Source: Ligula intestinalis
Taxonomy: Eukaryota; Platyhelminthes; Cestoda; Diphyllobothriidea; Diphyllobothriidae
Length of the DNA: 64,000 bases
Direction: 5' to 3'
NCBI GenBank assembly: GCA_036362985.1
Contig: JAYGXS010000001.1
Coordinates: 76,697,527-76,761,526 of the forward strand
Shown: positions 1 through 9,500 of the stretch, in pieces
Position numbering within the stretch: position 1 is the first letter of the stretch
Layout: each line of letters starts with the position of its first letter
The notes under the pieces: generated by a model
Told to the model about the DNA's origin: nothing
The model's database searches: none
What the model saw: only the letters and a program-made list of their open reading frames with translations
Translations under genes and position numbers: made by a program

Positions 1-2
1 CG

Positions 3-614
3 GTCGCCCATCACAACACTCTCCTTAGCCAGCAGTTCTGGTGGAGTTGTTCGCAACCCGGCCATCCCAATCATCACAGTTGCACCGCTCCCGAGCCCTG
101 CCGCAACGTCCGGCCGTCTATTCGAGCACTCCACAAGGAAGCTGTTGCCTCGTCTCTTGCGGATCTACCTGTTGATAGCTCTGCCACCAAGACAGGCTTC
201 CAGCGTCTCCACCAGAGATTCGTTGTCGAGGAGAAACGAGGTTACCGTCCCCCGGTCCTTTTGGGTGGCTATCCACCTCCGATTGCGGCCTCGGAACGAC
301 ATCTCCCGAGGGTCACTCGCTGTACCCTGGCGCAGCTACTCAGTGGCTACTGCATGCTCCTTCGCCAGTACCAGCACTGGCTCGACCCATCCATACCCGA
401 CTCCTGTCCCGACTGTGGCGTCTCGCCGCATGACTGCCGTCATCTGTTCGCCTGCGGTTCTCGGCCAGGCACCCACCTCACTCCCGCGGACCTGTGGCTC
501 AAGCCGGTCGAGGTCGCGGCTTTCTCCGTCTCCCAACTACTCCCAGTTTGGATTCCGGCGGGGATTCCTGATCCAACTATGGGCTACGACACACACACAC
601 TGTTACCAACATAA
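3..614 (+). mobile_element. LINE ORF2 C-terminus (jockey-like), 5' part outside window
   Basis: One frame is open from the first bases to a TAA at 612-614. It reads as the region downstream of the reverse transcriptase in jockey-type non-LTR retrotransposons. Seen: a segment ending GYRPPVLLGGYPPPIAASE, then RCTLAQLLSGYC, then a zinc-knuckle-like CPDCGVSPHDCRHLFAC, then DLWLKPVEVAAF. In this family that order (LPR..R..L.QLRSG, CPDCG..H...HLF.C, DLW..P..VA.FL) closes ORF2. The endonuclease and polymerase domains would lie left of base 1. No stop breaks this portion, so the insertion may be fairly young. Other frames here are shadows. A short CA run (590-602) precedes the stop. Confidence 0.85.
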
Positions 615-789
615 TGGCAACAACGGTTGATGGTTTTAGGGCGCCATCAACTAGTTGCAGTGTAGCTGAACCTGCTCGTTCGTCACAACCGCCTGATAAC
701 TGGCGGATAAATGCCTTGGAAGGAGTCATTCTGCAGGAGTTTAGATGTTTGCATCGCAGTGTTGAACTCCTGCACCAAGATCCTGGTGC

Positions 790-2285
790 ACTTTAGCGGA
801 CCACTGCCACCCGGCGGTGGAACTTTCACGCAGTTTAAGTATGTAACGAAGCACATCCTTCATGTAGGGGCGAGTCCTTCGAACGGCTCTATATCTATTG
901 ATGGCAAATTGATATGCGTGCAAAATATCGTACGCGATCCGTGTGGTGACATAAAGTGTACATTGAATATGAGAATGTTGGCAACTTCTGCTGTTACCCT
1001 CAAGAGTCATCGGAATTAAAGCTTTTTCAAGCAAAATTAGGAAAAACGGTGAAGTGCTGCCCGCTGCCGCACAAAGTCTGGAAGCATGCATGCTTTCCAT
1101 CAAAGGATCAGTACGTTCTTATTGAGATAAACGAGCGATGGGATATCAGAGACAGTGCCAGTTAACTCCAATGATGCCACCAAGGTAAGTTTGTCTTTTT
1201 AACAGTAAACTTTCAAACGTTTTTTGCTTATCCATGCTATGTTCCTAAGGATATAAATAAAAAAGATAAAAACACCTTCCAGTTCCACTGGAAGTGAATT
1301 CGACTGCAATCGGTTACTTTTTAAACAGTAATCAGCAGATCAACAGGCGCTTAACGGGACCTTTCCATTTCAGGTATCCTATGTCCGACGACAGACAACA
1401 TTCCAAGAAGCCCAAGAAGGAGCCAAAGAGATTTCAAGATTTTCTGCGCACGGATATCGATTTATCCAGTGATTTAGAGCCGGTAAGCATTTCACTTGCT
1501 TTATTTAAAATGCTTTCAGGAACAGCAACTGGACAGTGATTCAAGTGGCATAACTTTGCCAACGGATAGATCTCCGACACCTCCCGCTTCAGCCAGTAAT
1601 TTACCAAACAACCGTAACTTTCTTCCTCGGCCTAGGTCACCAACATCTGAGCAGTTGGCAAATTGCCACTGAAAAGAAGTTGGACGCCATGCGGCGAGAT
1701 CAGGTAAATTTAAATAAGTTAGTCGTTGGCTACCTAAAAAGCTACACGAGTTCATCACGGACTTCCAGCAAAACACCCTGCAGCACTTCCAGAAACTGGA
1801 AAGCTGCCGGCAGGAGGTATCCACCAGCCAGGCGGATGCCCCGGCAACTGAAAGCTTCATAATCTCAAGGGTGGAAACCCTTGAGGGATACGACCGCCTC
1901 GATGCACGATTGGACGACGGGGATTTCCGTCGCCAGCTGGTAGGCTATAATTTATTACTAACATAACATATCAGATTGTCCACCTTAGAGACCACGGTGG
2001 GTCTAATAGTAACGTTTTCGCAGACAGAGTATTCAGAACTCTGTTCTGCGACAAAATAACCGCCGAGGTTCTCTTCAGCGGCGGTTGGAATGACAACCCG
2101 AAGCGGCGCTTCACAAAGTCAAAGATATACGTCGTTGTTACAGGTAATGTTTCATGCAAAGCCCTTTGATCTCCTTCTATCGCTGAGGTTGCAAGGTACT
2201 GGTGCTGTCTGAACAGTCAGGACCTAGCGCTCGTGCCGAAGCCGGTTCAAAGAGCTTTCAAGAAAGCGTATGATCGCTTTCATCG
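790..2285 (+). pseudogene. DUF4806-like gene, copy A (broken)
   Basis: Pieces of a nuclear-looking protein separated by short GT-AG introns. Upstream block about 790-1184: GPLPPGGGTFTQFK and then VKCCPLPHKVWKHACFP...YVLIEIN, resembling the N-terminal V..VP..W....CFP box of DUF4806 proteins. Exon 1374-1482 contains ATG 1381 and a basic stretch starting MSDDRQHSKKPKKEPK. Exon 1520-1703 is Ser/Pro-rich. Exon 1742-1939 is helical and ends ETLEGYDRLDARLDDGDFRR. Exon 1975-2143 carries the DUF4806-like core (GGSNSNVFADRVFRTLF...FSGGW). A last piece about 2205-2300 ends RAFKKAYDRFHRRDY. The introns at 1704-1741 and 1940-1974 are 38 and 35 bp. One extra base near 1662 breaks the frame, and another frame change follows the core. 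The family call rests on motif shape, not a search. Confidence 0.55.
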
Positions 2286-2429
2286 CAGGGATTATTGAAT
2301 TTCTAAGTGCTTCAGGAACAATGGTGAGTTCAATCACACATTTTCCTTAACCAATTCTACATATAGCCACCGTCAATGTTTCCTTATTCCTAATGGGGCT
2401 ATGTATTTTTGATCTTTTAGACTTCAATC

Positions 2430-2850
2430 GCCCCAACGATAATGACCGCGGCCCAAGCTCTAGTACCCCTTATCCGTCGCAAATAAACAATATTAACCCA
2501 AATTCAAGTCCAGAATTGTAAATAGTGCCCCCGATATTTTTAAAGTTTTGTATATATTTTCTGCTGTTTTTTCTACCGTTTTAACTCCGGCCCCAACTCT
2601 AGTACCCATTTTCGATGCTAACTGCATAATATGAACTCCTATTCCAGTTCCCATTTGTTAATAGCGCCAAGATTATTCCTTACGCTTTGTATACTTTTTC
2701 TACCGTTTTAACTCCGGCACCACCTCCAGTACTCATTTTCGGTACTACATATGAACTCTTATTCGAGTCCCTACTTTTACATAGCGCCTAGATTACTTTT
2801 TAAGTTTTTGTATATTTCTAGCGCTTTTTAATGATATTTTTCTACATAAT
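2430..2850 (+). repeat. Tandem repeat, about three ~130-bp units
   Basis: Three diverged direct copies. Each contains a block like CTCCGGCCCCAACTCTAGTA, then TATGAACTC.TATTC.AGT, then TTAATAGCGCC.AGATTA and TTTGTATAT. The third unit is truncated near 2850. The array lies directly after copy A and before the palindrome cluster, in the position of a 3' flank. No coding potential is seen. Confidence 0.7.
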
Positions 2851-2884
2851 ACACTATTCCAACATTTAAACGTCTCCAAAAAAG

Positions 2885-3100
2885 TGCTTATCTACTGCGT
2901 TTCGAATTGGGCGGGGGTTTTTCGAGGAATAGGGTAACCCCTGCTCAGATAAAACTAAGGACTCTACATTGTAGAGCAATTGTAGAGTTGGAATCGGACA
3001 CTACATTGGATGCAAGTCAAGCTGGAATCAGACTCTACATTGTAGAGTTGTCGAGCTGGAATCGGATTCGCGCCGAATCCGATTTGCTAATAGAAGAGAA
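2885..3100. repeat. Cluster of short palindromes and direct repeats
   Basis: Begins with GGGGGTTTTTCGAGGAATAGG and GTAACCCCTGC. It then alternates near-palindromes (ACTCTACATTGTAGAGT twice) with repeats of AGCTGGAATC.GA and ends in AATCGGATTCG-CGC-CGAATCCGATT, a hairpin with 11-bp perfect arms. A structurally similar block with different sequence lies at 8170-8400. Confidence 0.75.
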
Positions 3101-3164
3101 TGAAGTCATGCGGTAAGACTTGCATTTCTTATGTGCAACGTTACTCAGTTAACGCCAAGACGCT

Positions 3165-3813
3165 ATGGCAGAAGAAAAACACTTGATACTTTGCAAGATT
3201 GAGCAGATAGAAAGCAAATTGTCGGAAAACAGGCGCTCCGTCCCAGAACCATGTAGGGGTGGCTAACCTGTCAATACAATGGACGATTACGAAGACTTCC
3301 TCCACCGCTTGCAGAATGACGTCAACTGCAGTGCGGATACGGTAGGACAGTTCAACAGCCAATTTACCTATTGACTTTTAAAGGTTAAACATCTTAAAAC
3401 AGTTGGCGGCCGCAATGACAAGGTCATTAGGAACTTCCTCGGCTCCATCTTAGGACCGCCATTATGCCAGAAATTTACATGGATCGCACAGGTCAGTCTA
3501 ACAACAAGCGGTCATTTTTGCGAAGCCCGCTATATACCATTTTCAGTGGTACGTTAAAATTTACATTCACCACACAGAGACCATCCGCCAAATTAGGAAA
3601 GTCATCACTATTTCAGATGATGAAATTCAGAAAGTCGCTTTAGGGTGGTTTCACGGGTCGCGATACCGGTATGGTGGCCGTTATAAACGAAGGAATATTG
3701 GCAATAAGGTAACACAGTTTGAAATACTTTTATTGTTAAATCTACTTAGTTTCCAAAAGAAAACCCCTATACCTTCGGCTGCGGTCTATAACCTCCGTCA
3801 CAGAACACGGTAA
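3165..3813 (+). pseudogene. DUF4806-like gene, copy B (one in-frame stop)
   Basis: Four exons join cleanly: 3165-3341, 3384-3491, 3547-3708, 3760-3813 (introns 42, 55 and 51 bp, all GT-AG, all phase 0), giving 166 codons and a terminal TAA at 3811-3813. Exon 1 has helical KIEQIESKL followed by PVNTMDDYEDFLHRLQND, the segment before the core in this family. Exons 2-3 give VKHLKTVGGRNDKVIRNFLG, GPPLCQKFTWIAQWYVKIY and later ALGWFHGSRYRYGGRYKRR. The basic exon 4 ends NLRHRTR. An in-frame TAA at 3264-3266 interrupts exon 1, so as read the copy is dead unless translation starts at the ATG just after it. Its closest relative in the window is copy C. The true start is uncertain because no upstream exons equivalent to copy A were found. 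Confidence 0.6.
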
Positions 3814-4353
3814 GTGATATCGTACTGACTGTGTAAACTGTCTAATACTTTTTCTAAGTCGATCTTATAGAAATAGCATTTGCATGAAGCTGTTCTGTTT
3901 GACTTAGATTGTGATTAAATTTGGCCATTGTCTGCCTATATGCAGGCCTATTTCAATAAGTCTTAGCTGCAGTTTCCATTTCACGAGTTTTCCCGAGGTT
4001 TCGACATGGAATGTAAGCCTTTGTGACATGAGTTAGCCAAAGCTGGTTGATAACGGAATCTCTTATAATATGTCAAGTCATAATACTCCGATTGATGGTT
4101 CCGATAGAATAGATTTCACATACTTGTTGTATGAAGCTATGGCTTCCAATCCCATTTTTCAGATCACCCTTCAACCGTCTAACGTTTGGTCTGAAGTGTC
4201 ATCTCACAATCCCTTCTTTTCTGAGCGAGCGACGAAGACGAATCCCTTCCTAGAATCATACTGTCCAGCAACACCGACTCCAGGTACAATTATCAGACCT
4301 CGAGACAACCGCTTGGTGAATTTCCCACCGCTACACCGTTCGGCCGCTACAAT
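3814..4353. other. Inter-copy spacer with unassigned ORF 4070-4357 (+)
   Basis: From 3814 to 4069 nothing recognisable. A 95-codon frame at 4070-4357 starts MSSHNTPIDGSDRIDFTY and is Ser/Thr/Pro-rich towards its end. It could be the 5' exon of copy B', because the Ser/Pro-rich linker of copy A occupies the same relative place, but no shared motif proves it. Confidence 0.3.
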
Positions 4354-5126
4354 ATGATAAAATGGACACAACAGGCCGATCGGAGGTTTCTGCCAATCAA
4401 AACCTTCCTGCAAAATCAGATAATATTTCCGACGCCCGGTTCCAGCACCTTCGTTCGCACCTCCAGCATGGAGCCCCCGTTTGCAAAGATGCATACGCTC
4501 CAAGACATGGATCGGGTCGAGGAAGAGAAACAGGACAATTAAAGAAGACAGCTCACTGTAAGGAGGCGTTACATATAACATCTATTACTAGGTTACCTTT
4601 CTGGCCAGGCTGCGAGGGGGCAATGCTCGTGCCTATGCCAACAGGGTTATTAGGAACCTATTTGACGATGACATCACAGCCTTTATGACATTTACAGGCC
4701 GCGGTGAACACACAGGCGCCTTTGATAAATCATCCTTATTCCGAATCGTAACCGGTAAGCTAAGATCACGTCTATGACAAGGATCTCCACAGAGACCTTT
4801 GAACTGTGGTGCGTTGCCTACAAGGATAACGCGTACGAACGACACAGTGCCTTCATGAGAGCCCTTAAGCGGGCCCCGGACCGAAGGAAGAAAAGGCTGC
4901 TACGGACAGTGGCCAACACCCAGCCGGCCGGTGAGTAAACCTTACCTTACTGAAGCATTAACCAACTTTGTCAATGTACTCACTGTCCAATCTTTTGCTT
5001 TCAGATAGTGAAAGCCAGCGCAGGAGGGATAGGAGGGATGACGACGGACCTCCAGGACAGTCGACGACAGGGCATGCGCTCTTTCATTCTATGCTCCTGC
5101 TAGTTTCATCTGGGGACTCTTCCTGA
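4354..5126 (+). pseudogene. DUF4806-like gene, copy B' (broken)
   Basis: Exon 4354-4557 ends PFAKMHTLQDMDRVEEEKQDN, TAA (4540-4542), then RRQLT. The same segment of copy A also ends ...RRQL just before its intron, so the TAA is a nonsense change. Intron 4558-4591 (34 bp). Exon 4592-4754 is the DUF4806-like core: RLRGGNARAYANRVIRNLF, DDDITAFMTFTGRGEHTGAF. A following piece about 4775-4919 (ELWCVAYKDNAYERHS, then ALKRAPDRRKKRLLRT) needs a frame change to join. The last exon, 5005-5126, starts after CTTTCAG, reads DSESQRRRDRRDDDGPPGQS and ends TGA 5124-5126. Almost all of this last exon lies inside the left arm of the 3-kb inverted repeat. Confidence 0.55.
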
Positions 5127-5507
5127 ACCTCTCACCCTACCATTTTTATCACCCACTACTTTTTTACACTGAGCAGCCTCCATTTTTGAGGACTGATATT
5201 TTTTTACCTCGCAAACATTTACTTTACGAATCATTAACCCATCATCCTCCCTCTTTTACAGCGAGCAGCCTCCATTTTTGAGGGCTGATATTTTTTTACC
5301 TCGCAACCATTTAGTCAAGTCAAGTCAATTTTATTGAAGGAAATATAGGCTATCGTCTTTGAACTCCCTCTTGGTACATAGTACTCAAGAAATACATTGG
5401 CACAGCCGAACATTTCAAAGAAGTCGTTGACACAATTGTAGGCGACTACTCGCTTGTTTCAAGTAAAATACACACATGTGGTGATGTCAGTTAACACGCG
5501 CCAGCAG
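5009..5507 (+). repeat. Left arm of the 3-kb inverted repeat
   Basis: Contains, in order: most of the last exon of copy B', two direct copies of GAGCAGCCTCCATTTTTGAG...TTTTTTTACCTCGCAA (starting about 5174 and 5266), and the module AAGTCAATTTTATTGAAGGA...GAACTCCCTCTTGGTACATA (5325-5383). The last module also occurs, diverged, at 50925-50975, so the arm itself is a composite of older repeats. Confidence 0.9.
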
Positions 5508-5514
5508 TGTAACC

Positions 5515-5632
5515 GAGCAGGAAGAGCAGACAGTAAAAAAACTCCTAAGGCATGGCTCAGAATTCAAATGACATTCCGTTTTGATTTCTGAGCCATGCCT
5601 TAGGAGTTTTTTACTGTATGCTCTTCCTGCTC
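5515..5632. repeat. Hairpin with 47-48-bp arms and ~23-nt loop
   Basis: Bases 5515-5562 (GAGCAGGAAGAGCAGACAGT...) pair with 5586-5632 (...CTGTATGCTCTTCCTGCTC). There is one mismatch and one extra A in a run of A. The loop is about 23 nt. The inner arm includes AAAAACTCCTAAGGCATGGC. The CAGACAGTAAAAAAACTCCT part recurs diverged at about 25117, 51028 and, inverted, 48050-48080. A transcript would form a long nearly perfect stem; whether it is transcribed is unknown. Confidence 0.92.
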
Positions 5633-5821
5633 ACCCTGCCAGCACAATCCCCGTTTAGCCCCGCCTAGGGCGGGGATTAAACGAGGATATACCCCCGCCT
5701 AGGATGGGACTGCAGATGGAAAATGTATTGAAAGACAAAATTAATTTGTGGAAAATCATATGTACATAAATGCTTATCATCGTTCGAACAATTTTCATTG
5801 TTCATTCAGGGAGTGATCCTC

Positions 5822-6738
5822 TTACTTGGCATAGCTTTCTTCAGGTATGGAGGGCTGTATATACACTGAAGTGTTCGTTGCAAATTCACCAAGATTTGCG
5901 GGTTCCTACAATAACATAAACAGCAATATTAGATGCGTTCAGTCATAATTGATAACAAATAATTCAAAGTCAAATCAACTGAGCAAAGAAGGTATGCAAG
6001 ATCGATGATACTTACCGTGTCCTCAGAGTTTAGTAATTCCAGGAACCCTCCGTGGACAAAATCTCTGCGCTTCCCTCGAACCCCACCATAGTGGTCCCGA
6101 GACCCGTGGAAACATTCTATGATGGTGTTGCGCACAACATTTTCATCAACATTGTCCAAGTCCGGATTTTGTCGGACGGCCTCTGAACGTGGTTACACAA
6201 ATGTAAACCTACCATTAAATACAGCGTATAAGGGACTCCTACTGAAAGACATTTTATTCTTGGAAGACCTTGAGAAAGTAAATTTTAAAATAAGGGGAGG
6301 TCCCAAAATCCCCGAGAGTAGGCTTCTAAGAATGTCCTTCTCATTTCTTTCACCAATTTTGACTTAACCATCCACCCGTGAGTAAGCAGTTAGAATTGAA
6401 TTTGAACACAATCGTACCGTTTCCTGCAGACTATCTTTGTCTGACTTGAAGCGTTGGAGGAAATGAGCCAGGCTGTCTTCGGAGCACAGTGGCAAACTCC
6501 CCACAGCCGCCATCGGGCATGCGAGGTTTGAACAGTGGCTGTCACGGACAGCAGCACCAAGTTGCTCAACTTTTGCCAGCAGCACACTGTGCTTCGCAGC
6601 AATATGGTCCACGAGTTTTACAAGAATTTCGTTTCTTTGTCTAGCAGTAGCATCTAGGGCTTAAAAACGCGCATCAATGTGTGCTAAAAGCCGCGTCTCC
6701 ATGGCTTTCAGAGCATCCTGCATCGCTGCAGGGCTCAT
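5822..6738 (-). pseudogene. DUF4806-like gene, copy C (broken), inside the inverted repeat
   Basis: Read on the minus strand. Exon 6738-6418 begins MSPAAMQDALKAMETRLLAH, has an in-frame TAA at 6661-6663, and continues with helices and GSLPLCSEDSLAHFLQRFK. The next piece, about 6363-6269, gives IGERNEKDILRSLLSGILGP then PLILKF, matching VGGRNDKVIRNFLGSILGPP of copy B. Exon 6180-6016 has IIECFHGSRDHYGGVRGKRR, matching GWFHGSRYRYGGRYKRR of copy B. The last exon, 5905-5822, follows TTATTGTAG and ends EESYAK, TAA. The junction before exon 2 needs a frame change. The opposite orientation to A, B, B', D and E shows it was placed or inverted separately. A further open stretch upstream (6946-6739) is not clearly part of it. 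Confidence 0.55.
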
Positions 6739-7490
6739 GGCAGGTGATGGTCAAATTGGGACCGCAGCAGTTGGCGAAGAAATAGTAAGGGAGCGCACCC
6801 TTAAGTATGTTAAAGTAATAGTCCTTACTGAGACGTGGTTGGCCAACCGAGAGCGCATTCAGCCCGTCGCGGATCATTTTCTTTATTACATACTTCGTCC
6901 TCAGATTCCGAGGACAGCTGACGACGAATCCTAGAAAAGGCAACATTAGTTGTACTAAACGCTTACTTCCTCCGACACCCTCTGCCTTTGAGCGTTGGTT
7001 CAGAACTGGATAAGTTGGAGGTCTCCTCCGCCACCTTAGCGCGACGGCGAGCGTCGCCTAGTAAGAAATAATTACCCAGTATCCTAACTGGGTAATAGGG
7101 CGTGCCCTCTGGTGCAGCTCGTCCATCTCTAAACAGCGCTTTCGCACTTTGCGATCATCGGGCTACATCACACGGCTCTTGTCCTGCTCATGGAACGATT
7201 TCTCGGCAACCCCATCAACTGAATTTTCAGTTGTAAATGCAACAACAAAGTACATCTAAATGAAAAGCAGGTGATAGTCAGGTCATTTACTTTCATAAGA
7301 AAACGTGACAACGGAAAGTTTATATTAAGTTTATTCTTCCGAAAAAGTATGTGACAGAGGGATAAGGTGAAAATACTTACCAAATAAAAATGGGACATAT
7401 TTACAGCGAATATCACTAAGTGCAGCAGACAGCGTACTGTTTTCCATAGTGGAGGTTTAGAACATGAAAATGGTTGTAACTGCAGTTAAA

Positions 7491-7989
7491 CTGCTGGCTC
7501 GTGTTAACTGACATCACCACATGTGAGTGCATTACTTGAAACAAGCGAGTAGTCGCCTACAATTGTGTCAACGACTTCTTTGAAATGTTCGGCTGTGCCA
7601 AGGTATTTCTTGAATACTATATACCAAGAGGGAGTTCAAAGACGTAAGCCTATATTTCCTTCAATAAAATTGACTTGACTTGACTAAATGGTTGCGAGGT
7701 AAAAAAATATCAGCCCTCAAAAATGGAGGCTGCTCGCTGTAAAAGAGGGAGGATGATGGGTTAATGATTCGTAAAGTAAATGTTTGCGAGGTAAAAAAAT
7801 ATCAGTCCTCAAAAATGGAGGCTGCTCAGTGTAAAAAAGTAGTGGGTGATAAAAATGGTAGGGTGAGAGGTTCAGGAAGAGTCCCCAGATGAAACTAGCA
7901 GGGGCATAGAATGAAAGAGCGCATGCCCTGTCGTCGACTGTCCTGGAGGTCCGTCGTCATCCCTCCTATCCCTCCTGCGTTGGCTGTCA
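7491..7989 (-). repeat. Right arm of the 3-kb inverted repeat
   Basis: Reverse complement of 5009-5507, including both direct copies of the GAGCAGCCTCCATTTTTGAG unit and the AACTCCCTCTTGGTACATAG module. The end at 7989 abuts sequence (CATTTACTTGACGAACATT) with no counterpart left of 5009, so the boundary is sharp. Confidence 0.9.
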
Positions 7990-8169
7990 TTTACTTGACG
8001 AACATTACATTTTCCCCTCTTTTTATTATCTGATTCTGTTTACCAGATTTTTTCAATCGCGCATACGCATTTTAACAAGAGGTAAAATTATTTTTGTACA
8101 ATAATATTTTTATAACATTCTTACACAAATAATACAGCATAATTAATGCCAGCCGCCTTCAAAGTCTAC

Positions 8170-8400
8170 TTTTATGGGGTTTCGTTGTAGAGGGGTTTTC
8201 GCAAGCGAGGAGGTACCCCCTGTCCGGCTGAAAAATGAAACTCGACATTTTCGAAATGTCCAGCCACGAATCCGGCTCGACATGCGTGTCAATTCGAAGA
8301 TGGAATCTGCTTCGAATTGTCGACTTATCCGCTTGGAGTCTGCTAGGAATCCAGATCAAATTGCTATCAGGGTTCGTGGCTTTTTTGCTATTAGGGATCC
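8170..8400. repeat. Second palindrome cluster
   Basis: Starts with AGGGGTTTTCGCAAGCGAGG and GTACCCCCTG, the same layout as the block at 2905. Then GACATTTTCGAAATGTC (a perfect palindrome flanking one base), CGACATGCGTGTC, and CAATTCGAAG...CTTCGAATTG, a hairpin with 10-bp perfect arms. It ends just before truncated copy D. Confidence 0.75.
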
Positions 8401-8428
8401 CTAAGAGCAAAAATATTTCAATCGCTAC

Positions 8429-9080
8429 GCCTTTAATAGGGCATTGTCAGGAAACAATATCGCCAACGGATTGAAGGTTACCCAACAATTTAATCTAACG
8501 TTACCAGATGACCCACGTGGCATCCGTAGCTACCGACGACGTGCCGGATCCTGCTAACTGACAGCATCACAGAGGAACTTCCTTTTAAAGGCCAGCAGCA
8601 GGGGAAGAAAGCCTCCCGTGAAACGGAGGCGTATACTGTGATCTTGCGTAAGGGTTACTACTTCATAATAACTTTCCTTCTATCAGAGGCTTATAAAGTT
8701 GTAAATGAATCCCGGCTAATAGATCGCCGCTGTGTTGAGGATGCCTTCAAGGACACCTTTAAGAAGGTCTACGACAGGCATAGCAGACGGTGCATTAGGG
8801 CTGACAAAGGAAAACCTTCTGTTGGTAAGTGAACACATACCATTGCCACGCAAATAACATCTTAAAGTACGTACTCTCATCCAGTACGCCCCCTCTTTCA
8901 GAGCACCAAGCCGAGGAAGAAAATCATCTGGAGCCAGGCCCGTGCACAGGCTAATTATGCCACGAGGAGGGACAATTAACCAAATTAAATCTTTTGTACA
9001 CATTTTTTTACAGACATCTTTATACAATAGAGTTTTCCTGTACTCCAAAAAGACTTCAAAAAAGTGCTACCTGCTTTATC
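8429..9080 (+). pseudogene. DUF4806-like gene, copy D (5'-truncated, broken)
   Basis: Begins abruptly at CCTTTAATAGGGCATTGTC and parallels copy E (from 10618) to its 3' end near CTCCAAAAAGACTTCAAAAA. The core reads ILLTDSITEELPFKGQQQGK then ASRETEAYTVILRKGYYF, followed by DAFKDTFKKVYDRHSRRC. This is the closest visible match to the DUF4806 pattern (T.....FKG....K.AF..T..Y.VI). Exon to 8824, intron 8825-8901 (77 bp), last exon 8902-8954 ending PGPCTG, TAA. About 25 bp present in copy E are missing near 8545, which breaks the upstream frame. Retention of the intron argues for DNA-level duplication rather than retroposition. Confidence 0.6.
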
Positions 9081-9500
9081 ACTCAAAGTTGTTTGTTATA
9101 TATCGTTCTACGTCGTCTGCAATGTGCATGATACTATGGGCATTGTAGACCATGTGTTGTTTACCAAACAGGCGAAAAAATCTCCGAGTGAACAACTTTA
9201 GCAAATTCTTAAAATAACCAACATTGTCAATGCAAGTTTCAGTGGATGTATATATTTTTTAAAATAATATTTTAATAAAGTTTTCTAATAATAATACTAA
9301 AAGTCGTCCGACTTATGATTATAAATTAAGTGAATTTAAACGTCGGACGACATGGTCGTTTAGACAGCTTTTCATCTTTTCTGTTTGAAAGTTATCTGGG
9401 TTATTTGAAACGAAAGCTAAGAAAACTGCCGCAACCGCTGCCGCAATTGATGCATCGAATAGGCGAGCTGAAGATATTGCGGCGGCCATTATAATATTCA
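9081..9500. other. Spacer with a perfect 10-bp inverted repeat at 9303-9351
   Basis: GTCGTCCGAC at 9303-9312 and GTCGGACGAC at 9342-9351 flank an AT-rich 29-bp centre. It sits shortly upstream of copy E and could be a terminal or regulatory element of that unit. No gene is recognised in the rest of the stretch. Confidence 0.6.

Larger units (their letters stand above)
5009..7989. mobile_element. 3-kb structure with ~500-bp inverted arms
   Basis: Bases 5009-5507 reappear as the reverse complement at 7491-7989, with only scattered mismatches. The arms start within GAAAGCCAGCGCAGGAGGG (left) and finish within CCAGCAG/CTGCTGG. The 2-kb interior holds a long-stem hairpin (5515-5632), CCCCGCCTAGGGCGGGG near 5656, copy C on the minus strand, and ATTACCCAGT-atccta-ACTGGGTAAT at 7070-7095. 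The layout recalls foldback-type elements, or a palindromic duplication of the 3' end of copy B'. No transposase was recognised and no target-site duplication was established. Confidence 0.85.

Noticed and set aside
741..1103. 120-codon minus ORF over copy A
   Set aside because: The plus-strand sequence is conserved as protein in copy E (CFP...LIEI box), so the minus frame is a shadow.
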